A stretch of DNA of 63,639 nucleotides from CALCTE01 sp045627885 (lineage in GTDB: Bacteria > Bacillota > Clostridia > Oscillospirales > CAG-272), in NCBI GenBank assembly GCA_045627885.1, contig JAZQOM010000011.1:1-63639 (forward strand), given 5' to 3'. Under the pieces are notes generated by a model. That model did no database searches, was not told the origin of the DNA, and saw only the letters and a program-made list of their open reading frames with translations. Shown piece by piece: positions 8,253-15,704 of this stretch (the first letter of the stretch is position 1; the number at the start of each line of letters is the position of its first letter). The translations under genes and the position numbers were made by a program.

Positions 8253-9730
8253 TTTCCGACCGTCCTTTTTGCATAGTTTTCTACGATTTCTTTTTCGTTA
8301 AAAGGAATTTTCTTTCCTTCAATTTCCTCGTAATGCTGATGTCCCTTTCCGGGAATTATCACAATGTCGCCCTTTTTCGCCTTTGAGAGCGCATACTCTA
8401 TGGCTTCTTTTCTGTCTTTTATTACGGCATATTCGCCGCCTTTGTTTTCTTCAAGCCCTTTTTTTGTGCCGACCAAAATATCTTCTATTATGTCGTCGAG
8501 CTTTTCAAATCTCGGATTATCGGAGCATATTACCGAAAGCGCACTGTATTTTGCGGCGATGCTTCCCATATCGTAGCGCCTTGCTTTTGCTCTGTTTCCG
8601 CCGCAACCGAAGACTGTGATTATTTTGCCGTGCGGATAAAGACTTACCGTTTCGTAAAGGCTTTGCATACTGAGTGCGTTATGCGCGTAGTCCATAAGCA
8701 CCGTAAACGGAAGCCCCGTGTTTACTTTTTGCATTCTGCCTTCGACAAAAGCCTTGTAAAGTCCCTCTCTTACTTGCTCTGGCTCTGCGCCGAATGTCAT
8801 CGCGCAGGCTGCCGCCGCAAGCGAATTGTAAACCGTGAATTTGCCGGGAATATTCAAGGTGACGGGGAATTCTCCGTACGGTGAATGCAACATATATGAT
8901 GTTTTAAGTCCTTTTTCGTCGCTCTCGAATTTAATCTCATCAGCGTAGAAGTCGGACTTTCTTGTTGCGGAATACATCGTCGGGCGTCTGCCGAACGGAG
9001 CGGTGACATACATAAAATTGTCGTCGTCCATATTTGCAAACGCGTCGGTGCATTGAGAAAACAGAATGGATTTGCAGTCTCTGTATTCTTCAAAGCTCTT
9101 GTGTTCGCCCTCTCCGATATGGTCGGGGGATAAGTTTGTAAATATTGCCGCGTCAAACATTATGCCGTAGCTTCTGTGCATCATAAGTCCCTGCGATGAG
9201 ACTTCCATAACGCAGATATCGACATTCTGTTTTACCATTTCGGCAAGGTGTCTGTGTATCTCATAAGACTCTGGCGTGGAGTTGTCGGATTTCTCGAAAA
9301 CATCGCCGTAAATTATACCCGTTGTTCCGATTATGCCGACTTTTTTGCCCATTTCCTCGAATATTGAGCGAATCATAAAAGAAATGCTTGTTTTTCCCTT
9401 TGTGCCGGTGATTCCGACCGTAAATATTTTATCCGCGGGGCGGTCAAAAAAGTTTGCCGACAAAAGAGCAAGTGCTTTTCTCGTATCTTCGTAACGAAGA
9501 TAAACCGCGCCGTCTTTTTTTTCTATTTCTTTGGATACCGCAAAAAAGCGGCATCCGTTTTTGTATGCTGCATCTATATAGTCGTGACCGTCAACCGCCG
9601 TTCCGACGAGGCACACAAAAAGGCTTCCTTCTTTTGCCTTGCGTGAATCATAGCACAAAGAAGAAATTTCCGTATCGTCATATTTTTCGGTTATGCAGTT
9701 TGTATTGGATATCAGTTGCGATAAGAGCAT
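8249..9730 (-). CDS. murE: UDP-N-acetylmuramoyl-tripeptide synthetase MurE, DAP-type
   Basis: MurE adds the third amino acid to UDP-MurNAc-L-Ala-D-Glu in peptidoglycan synthesis. The 493-residue protein has the Mur ligase ATP loop GITGTKGKTS near residue 110. The substrate-selecting motif DNPR lies at about 404-407; this motif is typical of meso-diaminopimelate-adding MurE enzymes, so the peptidoglycan is probably DAP-type. The C-terminus has the usual GKGHQHY. The start is preceded by AGGAGTGG. It is the first gene of murE-argS-yebC-lipoprotein and sits behind a consensus promoter at 9761-9789. Confidence 0.95.
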   Translation of the reverse strand: MLLSQLISNTNCITEKYDDTEISSLCYDSRKAKEGSLFVCLVGTAVDGHDYIDAAYKNGCRFFAVSKEIEKKDGAVYLRYEDTRKALALLSANFFDRPADKIFTVGITGTKGKTSISFMIRSIFEEMGKKVGIIGTTGIIYGDVFEKSDNSTPESYEIHRHLAEMVKQNVDICVMEVSSQGLMMHRSYGIMFDAAIFTNLSPDHIGEGEHKSFEEYRDCKSILFSQCTDAFANMDDDNFMYVTAPFGRRPTMYSATRKSDFYADEIKFESDEKGLKTSYMLHSPYGEFPVTLNIPGKFTVYNSLAAAACAMTFGAEPEQVREGLYKAFVEGRMQKVNTGLPFTVLMDYAHNALSMQSLYETVSLYPHGKIITVFGCGGNRAKARRYDMGSIAAKYSALSVICSDNPRFEKLDDIIEDILVGTKKGLEENKGGEYAVIKDRKEAIEYALSKAKKGDIVIIPGKGHQHYEEIEGKKIPFNEKEIVENYAKRTVGK

Positions 9731-9760
9731 AGTTCCACTCCTGAAAAAAGCATATAATAT

Positions 9761-9789
9761 ATTATATATATATTAAATCTGATTGTCAA
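9761..9789 (-). promoter_or_regulatory. Sigma-A promoter of murE operon
   Basis: On the minus strand TTGACA (9789-9784), 17 nt, TATAAT (9766-9761): a full-consensus promoter about 30 bp before the murE start. Confidence 0.9.
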
Positions 9790-9848
9790 GGAAAATAACA
9801 CCGATTGATAACTTATGTTAAATTTCGGTAAATAATTCCGCTCTTATG

Positions 9849-9877
9849 TTGACGGTGACCTGCCGTTATTGTAAAAT
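9849..9877 (+). promoter_or_regulatory. Sigma-A promoter of lipoprotein gene 9898
   Basis: TTGACG (9849-9854), 17 nt, TAAAAT (9872-9877), followed by an AAGGAGG ribosome site. It is divergent from the murE promoter. Confidence 0.8.
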
Positions 9878-9897
9878 CAAGAAAAAGGAGGTATTGT

Positions 9898-10791
9898 ATG
9901 AAGAAAATCGTGTTGACTTTTCTGCTGGTTACGGCATTATTTCTTACCGGCTGCACGGGAAGCGTAAAGCTTACCGCTTCCGATTATGACGGGCTTCTTG
10001 TTTACACGACGGTTGCGTATTCAAGCAAATCCGAGGATTACAATGCCTACGAATTAAAGGGCGGAAAGCTCATAAGCTCAGCCGATTTTTCCGGCTTGCG
10101 CCTGAGCACGGATATCGTAAAAAACGACGATGGATTTCCTATGACAGATGACGATAATCTCAAAAAGGTGATATCAGAAACCGAAAAGTATGAAAAGGAC
10201 GGAAAATACTACGCAAGCCACATTTATATATGCGGCGGCAGATATTTTTTTACGCTGATTAAAGGTGACTATTCCGAAACGGAGTTTTATGCTTACGATG
10301 CGCAAAAGGACAAATCGGTTAAGCTGTTTGTTTTGCCAGAGCTTGAAATCGTGAGTTATGTCGGCTATAAGACGGATAAATCGGCGGACGGCTATGTAGC
10401 GGAAATATGTTATTTTGATTCTTCGGCAGTTGAGAGCGAAAAAGAGTCCGCATCTTATGCCGTTGCTCAAATCAGCGCCGATGACAGCGCAAGGCTTTAC
10501 GCTCTGTTTTACGGAAAAAGCTTTGTAATCGATGCCGTCACAGACAGAGTAGCGTTCAGTTTTGACGGTAAATTTGTTATAAAAAAGGGCGGCAAGTTCA
10601 TTGATGTTTACTTCGGTTATGCTGACAAGGTAATATATTACGACTATTGCTATGCAGAGCTTACCGACGGGGAAACGGCTTTTATAAAGTCCTTTGACCC
10701 GCACACTCACAAGAATATCGACGACAGTATATACATCACATATACTTCGGATTTTTCGGATATCAATGCTTCAATTCCCAAAGGCTATTGA
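9898..10791 (+). CDS. Predicted lipoprotein of unknown function
   Basis: The 297-residue protein opens with a lipoprotein signal peptide (KKIVL, a hydrophobic core, then LTGC as lipobox around residues 16-19), so it is probably anchored outside the membrane. The mature part is rich in Tyr, Lys and Asp and has repeated short beta-like stretches (for example ADKVIYYDYCYAEL). I recognise no family or catalytic motif. It has its own promoter (9849-9877) and a good AAGGAGG site. The metal-uptake operon starts directly after it; its promoter overlaps this gene's stop codon, so the two may be separate transcription units. Confidence 0.75.
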   Translation: MKKIVLTFLLVTALFLTGCTGSVKLTASDYDGLLVYTTVAYSSKSEDYNAYELKGGKLISSADFSGLRLSTDIVKNDDGFPMTDDDNLKKVISETEKYEKDGKYYASHIYICGGRYFFTLIKGDYSETEFYAYDAQKDKSVKLFVLPELEIVSYVGYKTDKSADGYVAEICYFDSSAVESEKESASYAVAQISADDSARLYALFYGKSFVIDAVTDRVAFSFDGKFVIKKGGKFIDVYFGYADKVIYYDYCYAELTDGETAFIKSFDPHTHKNIDDSIYITYTSDFSDINASIPKGY

Positions 10792-10816
10792 AACTTATAA
10801 TGTTTTGTGATAAAAT
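10788..10816 (+). promoter_or_regulatory. Promoter of metal-uptake operon
   Basis: TTGAAA (10788-10793, overlapping the stop codon of the preceding gene), 17 nt, TAAAAT (10811-10816). The AT-rich stretch after it could hold a Zur- or MntR-type operator, but I cannot match a consensus with confidence. Confidence 0.6.
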
Positions 10817-10858
10817 TGCGATTGTATAAATTGAGCGTATCGACGGGAGGTGTTTTGC

Positions 10859-11155
10859 ATGGTACAAAAAAGGCGCATCTGTGCCGCATTGACGGCTTGT
10901 GCCGTTATTCTTGCCGTTATAGTATCCGTGCTTTGCATCGCCGTTGAATCCGACCACGAATGTACGGGCGACGACTGCGGAATCTGCCGTATGCTTGCTC
11001 TGTGCGAAAACACCGTAAAAGTATTAACGGTCGCACTATGTGCCTGCATTTCTGCCGTTCTTGTAAAAGAGCTGTTTATTTCTGGCAAAAGCTTCAAGAG
11101 GATATCCTCGTTTCGCATATCACCGATAATTCTCGGAGTTAAGCTCTTAAGCTGA
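10859..11155 (+). CDS. Small cysteine-containing membrane protein at head of metal-uptake operon
   Basis: I do not recognise this 98-residue protein. The ATG at 10859 is chosen because GGGAGG lies 8 bp upstream; a GTG at 10850 would overlap that site. A hydrophobic segment (about residues 9-30) is followed by HECTGDDCGICRML, which offers one His, three Cys and three acidic residues (a C-x4-C-x2-C pattern with a preceding His) in a short loop. A second hydrophobic segment follows (about 50-66), then a basic tail. This looks like a two-pass membrane protein with a possible metal-binding loop. It precedes a znuA-znuC-znuB set, so a role as metal sensor, chaperone or transporter accessory is an inference. 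It ends about 100 bp before znuA, with a structured leader between. Confidence 0.65.
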   Translation: MVQKRRICAALTACAVILAVIVSVLCIAVESDHECTGDDCGICRMLALCENTVKVLTVALCACISAVLVKELFISGKSFKRISSFRISPIILGVKLLS

Positions 11156-11171
11156 ATATAATTTTTACATA

Positions 11172-11225
11172 ACAAGGGACAAGTCTGCCGTTTAGGGCAG
11201 GCTTTTCGGCTTTGCCGTCCCTTGT
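11172..11225 (+). promoter_or_regulatory. Three-way-junction hairpin ahead of znuA (terminator or leader)
   Basis: Outer stem 11172-11180 with 11217-11225 (ACAAGGGAC/GTCCCTTGT). Inner stem 11181-11189 with 11196-11204 (9 bp, one wobble pair). Small third stem 11207-11210 with 11214-11217. TTTTTATATT follows, then the znuA ribosome site at about 11248. It can act as a terminator or attenuator between the small membrane protein gene and znuA. Confidence 0.6.
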
Positions 11226-11257
11226 ATTTTTATATTCATTTTTGTTCGGAGGTAAAT

Positions 11258-12220
11258 ATGAAACGAATTATAAGTATAATAATTGCGGCTGTAATGCTGC
11301 TTATGACTTTTTGCGGTTGTGGCTTCAAAAGCGAAAAAAAGTATGAGCTTTCTGTTGTAACGACTATTTTCCCCGTTTATGATTGGACGAAAAATATACT
11401 CGGCGAAAGGGCTGACGCCGTGGGACTTGCCATGCTTCTTGACAACGGTGTCGACCTTCACAACTTCAGTCCGAGCGCCGATGATATCATAAAAATAACA
11501 AGCTGTGATATTTTTATATATGTCGGCGGTGAATCCGACGGCTGGGTTGATGCCGTACTTAAGCAAAAAAGAAATAAAAATATGCAGATAATAAATCTTC
11601 TTGACATACTCGGTGAAGCCGCAAAAGAGGAGGAGCCCGTAGAGGGGATGCAGGAAGAAGGCGGCAACGAAGAGGAGAGCGAATACGATGAGCATATATG
11701 GCTTTCGCTCAAAAATGCGAAAATTCTCGTCGATGCAATAAAGGATGCACTCGTAAAAGCAGATGCCGAAAATTCCGCAATATACGAAAAGAACGCTTTT
11801 GCTTATTCCGACTTGTTGGCAAAGCTCGATTCAGAGTATCAAAGCGCTGTAAATTCCGCAAAGCAAAAGACCGTGTTGTTTGCCGACAGATTCCCGTTCA
11901 GATATCTTGCCGATGACTACGGACTTACATATTATGCGGCGTTTTCGGGTTGCTCAACGGAGAGCGAAGCAAGATTTGAGACGGTGACATTCCTTGCAAA
12001 TAAGATTGATGAGCTCGGACTTTCCGTCGTCTTTACGATAGAGGGAAGCGATGACAAAATAGCAAAAACCGTTATAGAGTCAACCAAAGCGAAGAATGCC
12101 GAGATAGTAAAGCTTAATTCGATGCAATCGATAACTGCAAAGGAGCTTTCGGACGGCGCGGATTATATAGCTATTATGCGGGATAATCTCAAAGTGCTCA
12201 TCAAGGCTCTTTCCGAATAA
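11258..12220 (+). CDS. znuA: Zinc/manganese ABC transporter substrate-binding lipoprotein (ZnuA/AdcA family)
   Basis: This is the binding protein of the adjacent metal ABC transporter. The start at 11258 follows CGGAGG and opens a signal peptide ending in the lipobox TFCGC; the product is 320 residues. Probable ligands are the His of VDLHNFSPSADD and the His of YDEHIW. The loop before DEHIW is about 20 residues long and almost entirely acidic, where many ZnuA proteins have a His-rich loop. The usual third His position reads ADRFPFRY (Asp). It is 12 bp upstream of znuC. It resembles the orphan copy at 4875-5801 over its whole length, which points to an old duplication. Zinc is more likely than manganese, but this is not proven. 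Confidence 0.9.
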   Translation: MKRIISIIIAAVMLLMTFCGCGFKSEKKYELSVVTTIFPVYDWTKNILGERADAVGLAMLLDNGVDLHNFSPSADDIIKITSCDIFIYVGGESDGWVDAVLKQKRNKNMQIINLLDILGEAAKEEEPVEGMQEEGGNEEESEYDEHIWLSLKNAKILVDAIKDALVKADAENSAIYEKNAFAYSDLLAKLDSEYQSAVNSAKQKTVLFADRFPFRYLADDYGLTYYAAFSGCSTESEARFETVTFLANKIDELGLSVVFTIEGSDDKIAKTVIESTKAKNAEIVKLNSMQSITAKELSDGADYIAIMRDNLKVLIKALSE

Positions 12221-12232
12221 GGAGGCAGGTAT

Positions 12233-12928
12233 ATGGCTTTGTTGAAATGCAGTAATCTGTCGCTCGGATACGACGGCAGACAGATAATAAATGATTTGAA
12301 TTTTGAAATAAACGAAGGCGATTATCTCTGTATTGTCGGAGAAAACGGTTCGGGAAAATCTACTCTTATGCGAACCTTACTCGGCTTGCAGAAGCCCGTT
12401 TCGGGAAAGATAGAGGTATCGGACGGACTTATTAAAAGCGAAATAGGTTATCTTCCGCAGCAGACATCGGTGCAGAAGGATTTTCCGGCAACCGTGCGTG
12501 AAATAGTTATATCCGGTTGTCAGGGAAGGCGCGGTATTCGCCCGTTTTATTCCAAAGAGGATGTTTTGCTTGCAAAAGACAATATGGAAAAAATGGGGAT
12601 AAGCAAGCTCGCAAAACGCTGTTACAGAGAGCTTTCCGGCGGTCAGCAACAGAGAGTTTTACTTGCAAGAGCGCTTTGCGCCACAAAGAAAATTCTTCTG
12701 CTTGATGAGCCGGTTTCCGGTCTTGACCCGAAGGTCACCGCCGAAATGTACGAGCTTATCGAAAAGCTGAATCATGACGGGCTTACGGTGGTAATGATAT
12801 CACACGATATTCAGGCGGCACTTCGTTATTCGAGCCATATACTTCATATCGGAAGCAGTGTTTTCTTCGGCTCAAAAGAAGATTACATAAAAAGCTCATC
12901 GGGCTTTTTTACGGCGGAGGTGAGATAA
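12233..12928 (+). CDS. znuC: Metal ABC transporter ATP-binding protein
   Basis: This is the ATPase that powers metal import. It has 231 residues with all ABC hallmarks in order: Walker A GENGSGKS (about 37-44), the Q-loop region YLPQQTSV, the signature LSGGQQQR (about 132-139), Walker B ILLLDEP, and the H-loop VMISHD. It sits between the binding-protein gene and the permease gene, with 1 bp to the permease start, as in znu/adc operons. Confidence 0.95.
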   Translation: MALLKCSNLSLGYDGRQIINDLNFEINEGDYLCIVGENGSGKSTLMRTLLGLQKPVSGKIEVSDGLIKSEIGYLPQQTSVQKDFPATVREIVISGCQGRRGIRPFYSKEDVLLAKDNMEKMGISKLAKRCYRELSGGQQQRVLLARALCATKKILLLDEPVSGLDPKVTAEMYELIEKLNHDGLTVVMISHDIQAALRYSSHILHIGSSVFFGSKEDYIKSSSGFFTAEVR

Positions 12929-12929
12929 T

Positions 12930-13769
12930 ATGCAGATATTCGAACAGCTTTCGTATTATTTCAGCTTTCCGAATGTTCAGCGTGCGCTTATAGTCGGAGT
13001 GCTTATATCTCTTTGCTCATCGCTTTTGGGCGTCACTCTTGTATTAAAAAGATTTTCGTTTATCGGCGACGGGCTTTCTCATGTTGCTTTCGGCGCCATG
13101 ACGGTTGCCGCGGTTGTCGGAATAACAAACAATATGCTTATAGCGATGCCGGTGACGATTATTTGCGCCGTGCTTCTTTTAAGCTCGGGGCAGAATGCCA
13201 AAATAAAAGGTGATGCCTCGGTTGCGATGATATCCGTGGGAGCTCTTGCGATAGGCTATCTTTTAATGTATAAATTCCCGACCTCGTCCAATATGTCGAG
13301 CGATGTATGCTCATCGCTGTTCGGCTCTTTGTCGATACTTACTCTCACAGAGCCGCAGGTTATAATCTGCGAAATACTGTCGGTGCTAATAGTTTTGTCG
13401 TTTGTTTTCTTTTACAACAAGATATTCTGCCTGACTTTTGATGAGAATTTTTCAAAGGCAACAGGCACGAAAACAGGCTTATATAATGTTATAATCGCTG
13501 TTATTATCGCGGTGATTATCGTTCTTGCGATGAATCTTGTGGGCTCGCTTCTCATATCGGCTCTCATTATATTTCCGGCACTTTCGGCGATGCGTGTTTT
13601 CAAAAGCTTCAAGTCAGTGACAATATGCTCGGCGGCGGTTTCGGTATTGTGCTCGTCGCTCGGAATCGTTATGGCAATTCTTTACGGAACGCCGGTCGGC
13701 TCGACCATAGTTGCCGCAGATATTGTCGCTTTTGCAGTATTTTCAATTATCGGAGGTATTAAGAAATGA
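12930..13769 (+). CDS. znuB: Metal ABC transporter permease
   Basis: This is the membrane channel of the metal importer, ABC-3 family. The 279 residues are almost wholly hydrophobic, with about eight predicted membrane segments and the family pattern RFSFIGDGLSHVAFG near residues 41-55, followed by LLISALIIFPALSAMR towards the C-terminus. The start lies 1 bp after znuC, and the stop overlaps the next gene by 4 bp, so the proteins are probably made together. Confidence 0.94.
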   Translation: MQIFEQLSYYFSFPNVQRALIVGVLISLCSSLLGVTLVLKRFSFIGDGLSHVAFGAMTVAAVVGITNNMLIAMPVTIICAVLLLSSGQNAKIKGDASVAMISVGALAIGYLLMYKFPTSSNMSSDVCSSLFGSLSILTLTEPQVIICEILSVLIVLSFVFFYNKIFCLTFDENFSKATGTKTGLYNVIIAVIIAVIIVLAMNLVGSLLISALIIFPALSAMRVFKSFKSVTICSAAVSVLCSSLGIVMAILYGTPVGSTIVAADIVAFAVFSIIGGIKK

Positions 13770-14233
13770 AAAAATTATTGTGTTTGCTTATTGCTGTTAT
13801 TATGATTCTTTTCGTCGCGGGCTGTGGGGTTGGAAATACGGAAAAAGCCGAAGAAAAATCCGATAAAAACGGGGAAGAACAAAAAATCAGCTATGACCTC
13901 GATTTGACGAAGCTTAGCAGTACGATGGTGTATTCGGAGGTATTCAATATGATGAACTCTCCGGACAGCTATATGGGTAAATATATCAAAATGAAAGGCG
14001 CTTTTTCCGTCTATCACGATGAAGCATCCGATAAAAACTATTTTGCCTGCATTATAGCGGATGCCACGGCGTGCTGTTCGCAGGGAATTGAGTTCAGGCT
14101 CAAGGATTCGGGTACTTATCCCGACGACTACCCCGAAATCGGAAGTGAAATTACCGTATCGGGGACTTTCAATACATACAGTGAGGGAGATTATCTGTAC
14201 TGCGAGCTGAAAGACGCGGTGCTTGAAGGGTAA
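13766..14233 (+). CDS. Small lipoprotein, last gene of the metal-uptake operon
   Basis: This 155-residue protein has a lipoprotein signal peptide (MKKLL, then FVAGC) and a charged linker. Its single domain (about residues 50-154) ends in strands with GSEITVSGTF and LYCELKDAVL, which suggests an OB-like beta barrel. The stretch ATACCSQGIEF contains a vicinal Cys pair. I know of similar short proteins beside metal ABC transporters but cannot name a function. The ATG overlaps the znuB stop (ATGA), so co-translation is likely. A surface metal-handling role is an inference from position and the Cys pair. Confidence 0.7.
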   Translation: MKKLLCLLIAVIMILFVAGCGVGNTEKAEEKSDKNGEEQKISYDLDLTKLSSTMVYSEVFNMMNSPDSYMGKYIKMKGAFSVYHDEASDKNYFACIIADATACCSQGIEFRLKDSGTYPDDYPEIGSEITVSGTFNTYSEGDYLYCELKDAVLEG

Positions 14234-14236
14234 AAA

Positions 14237-14263
14237 AGAACGGAGCGCGATGCGCTCCGTTCT
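14237..14263. terminator. Bidirectional terminator between metal operon and rplT
   Basis: Arms 14237-14248 and 14252-14263 form a perfect 12-bp stem around GAT. TTTTTTT follows on the plus strand, and a T run follows on the minus strand as well. It serves both convergent units. Confidence 0.9.
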
Positions 14264-14280
14264 TTTTTTTGCGTATAAAC

Positions 14281-14634
14281 TTATTTTGCTTTCTTTGCCG
14301 TTTCAACGAGAGAAGCAAAAGCTTCCTTGTCGTTTACTGCAAGCTCTGCAAGCATCTTTCTGTTGAGGTTGATGCCTGCTTTCTTAAGTCCGTTTATAAA
14401 CTGTGAATAGTTGATGCCGTTAACCTTTGCCTGTGCGCTGATTCTTGTAATCCAGAGAGCTCTGAAATCTCTCTTCTTCTGCTTTCTGCCTGCAAATGCC
14501 TTGTTGCCGGACTTCATTACGGCTTCTTTAGCCATCTTGAAGTGCTTGCTCTTGGAACCCCAATAGCCTTTAGCGGCTTTAAGCATTTTATTTCTTCTTT
14601 TTCTGGTGGCGAGTGCACCTTTTACTCTTGCCAT
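14281..14634 (-). CDS. rplT: 50S ribosomal protein L20
   Basis: L20 binds 23S rRNA early in large-subunit assembly and, in Firmicutes, represses its own operon. The 117 residues match the usual length. The N-terminus is basic (MARVKGALATRKRRNK), followed by the conserved GSKSKHFKMAKEAV and NRKMLAELA segments. It is the last gene of infC-rpmI-rplT and ends at a bidirectional terminator. Confidence 0.98.
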   Translation of the reverse strand: MARVKGALATRKRRNKMLKAAKGYWGSKSKHFKMAKEAVMKSGNKAFAGRKQKKRDFRALWITRISAQAKVNGINYSQFINGLKKAGINLNRKMLAELAVNDKEAFASLVETAKKAK

Positions 14635-14663
14635 TGTAATTTTCCTCCTGAATCAATTATGTC

Positions 14664-14861
14664 TTAAGCGTAGGGAAGAAGCTTCTTGATTGCTCCCTCG
14701 AATGACGGGCTGAGGATGCCGCCCTTGCGAAGCTGTCTCTTACGCTTGGGGGTCTTGAGTCCGAGCTTGTGACGCCTGTGTGAATGATTGAGCTTTACGC
14801 TTCCGCCTTTTGTAAGCGAAAATCTTTTTGCGGTAGCTCTATGTGTCTTGATTTTTGCCAT
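14664..14861 (-). CDS. rpmI: 50S ribosomal protein L35
   Basis: L35 is a small basic protein of the large subunit. The start is set at MAKIKTHRATAKRF, the family N-terminus; GAAAGG lies just upstream, and an in-frame ATG 18 bp earlier falls at the ribosome site. The product is 65 residues, the normal size. It sits between infC and rplT in the usual order. Confidence 0.97.
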   Translation of the reverse strand: MAKIKTHRATAKRFSLTKGGSVKLNHSHRRHKLGLKTPKRKRQLRKGGILSPSFEGAIKKLLPYA

Positions 14862-14908
14862 AACTTTGTTTCCTTTCAAGATTATTTTTGTTGGTTATTA
14901 TAACGCCG

Positions 14909-15424
14909 TTATTTTTTTGCAGGCGTGATAAACATGGTCATTGAACGGCCTTCGAGTACGGGGGGCTTGTCAATAACGCCCGATTCCGATACGGCTGATG
15001 CAAATTTGTCAAGCATCTCTTTACCTATCTCGATATGAGCCATTTCGCGTCCCTTATATCTTACGACAACCTTTACCTTGTCGCCGTTTGCAAGGAACTT
15101 CTTTGCGTGACCGACCTTCGTTTCAAAGTCGTGAGTGTCGATACGGCAGGAGAGCTGTACTTCCTTTATTTCGGAAATCTGCTGCTTTTTCTTCTGCTCT
15201 TTTTCGCGCTTGTCGTTCTCAAAGCGGTATTTGCCATAGTCGATAACCTTGCATACGGGAGGAGTTGAATTAGGGGATATCTCCACTAAATCAAGCCCTG
15301 CGTCATAGGCTATTTCGAGTGCGGCGGATGCAGACATGATTCCCATTTGAGAACCGTCCGTGCCGATGAGTCGTACTTCCTTTGCGGTAACTTTTTCATT
15401 GATGCGAAGCTCTTTGGAACTTAT
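14909..15424 (-). CDS. infC: Translation initiation factor IF-3, with AUA start codon
   Basis: IF-3 binds the 30S subunit, keeps it free of 50S and checks the start codon. The reading frame continues well upstream of its first ATG (15346) through a conserved N-terminus (LRINEKVTAKEVRLIGTDG). The only initiator-like codon at proper distance is ATA at 15424-15422, with GGAGGT 8 nt upstream (15438-15433). No ATG, GTG or TTG occurs in frame between the ribosome site and the internal ATG at residue 27. This gives 171 residues, the normal length. A rare start codon (AUU in E. coli) is the known basis of IF-3 autoregulation; AUA would do the same. Further control comes from the leader at 15425-15564. 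Confidence 0.93.
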   Translation of the reverse strand: MSSKELRINEKVTAKEVRLIGTDGSQMGIMSASAALEIAYDAGLDLVEISPNSTPPVCKVIDYGKYRFENDKREKEQKKKQQISEIKEVQLSCRIDTHDFETKVGHAKKFLANGDKVKVVVRYKGREMAHIEIGKEMLDKFASAVSESGVIDKPPVLEGRSMTMFITPAKK

Positions 15425-15564
15425 AGTCGAACACCTCCGAATAAAAATAAAATGCGAGCCGAATAAGCCCGCACAAACTCCCGCGCAAAATAATGCGCTT
15501 TGATAATATCAAACCGTATCAGCTGTGCCATACGGTGAGAACCGTGCGTTCTTCTTCTTTAAGC
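15425..15564 (-). ncRNA. Structured infC leader, probably L20-type autoregulatory leader with attenuator
   Basis: The 5' leader between the promoter (15571-15599) and infC folds into several short stems: ACGGT/ACCGT, CCGTAT/ATACGG, a TTTGATA/TATCAAA palindrome and GCGCA/TGCGC. It ends in a terminator-like hairpin (15453-15459 with 15467-15473) followed on the minus strand by TTTTATTTTTATT, just before the ribosome site. Firmicutes infC-rpmI-rplT operons are known to use an L20-binding leader. The assignment here rests on position and fold, not on a model search. Confidence 0.65.
15441..15473 (-). terminator. Attenuator hairpin ahead of infC
   Basis: The 7-bp stem TGCGGGC/GCTCGCA (one G-U pair, 7-nt loop) is followed by a T-rich tract on the minus strand, about 15 nt before the infC ribosome site GGAGGT. 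Confidence 0.65.
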
Positions 15565-15570
15565 TTTGTA

Positions 15571-15599
15571 AGTATACCACCGAAGACTGCGCTTGTCAA
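15571..15599 (-). promoter_or_regulatory. Sigma-A promoter of infC operon
   Basis: On the minus strand TTGACA (15599-15594), 17 nt, TATACT (15576-15571). Transcription from here gives a leader of about 140 nt. Confidence 0.9.
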
Positions 15600-15643
15600 T
15601 AGGTTTTTATAAATTTTTCTTATAAAAATTTCCCGCTTGGGTA

Positions 15644-15672
15644 TTGTAATTTCGGCAAATATTTTCTATAAT
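15644..15672 (+). promoter_or_regulatory. Sigma-A promoter of the rRNA methylase-dprA-topA run
   Basis: TTGTAA (15644-15649), 17 nt, TATAAT (15667-15672), 33 bp before the start at 15705 and divergent from the infC promoter. Confidence 0.8.
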
Positions 15673-15704
15673 ATAATATCTATGTAGAAATCGGAGGTCG
15701 GCGC

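Noticed and set aside
10796..10858. Zur or MntR operator in the promoter of the metal operon
   Set aside because: The region is AT-rich with a weak dyad only; I could not match a known consensus.
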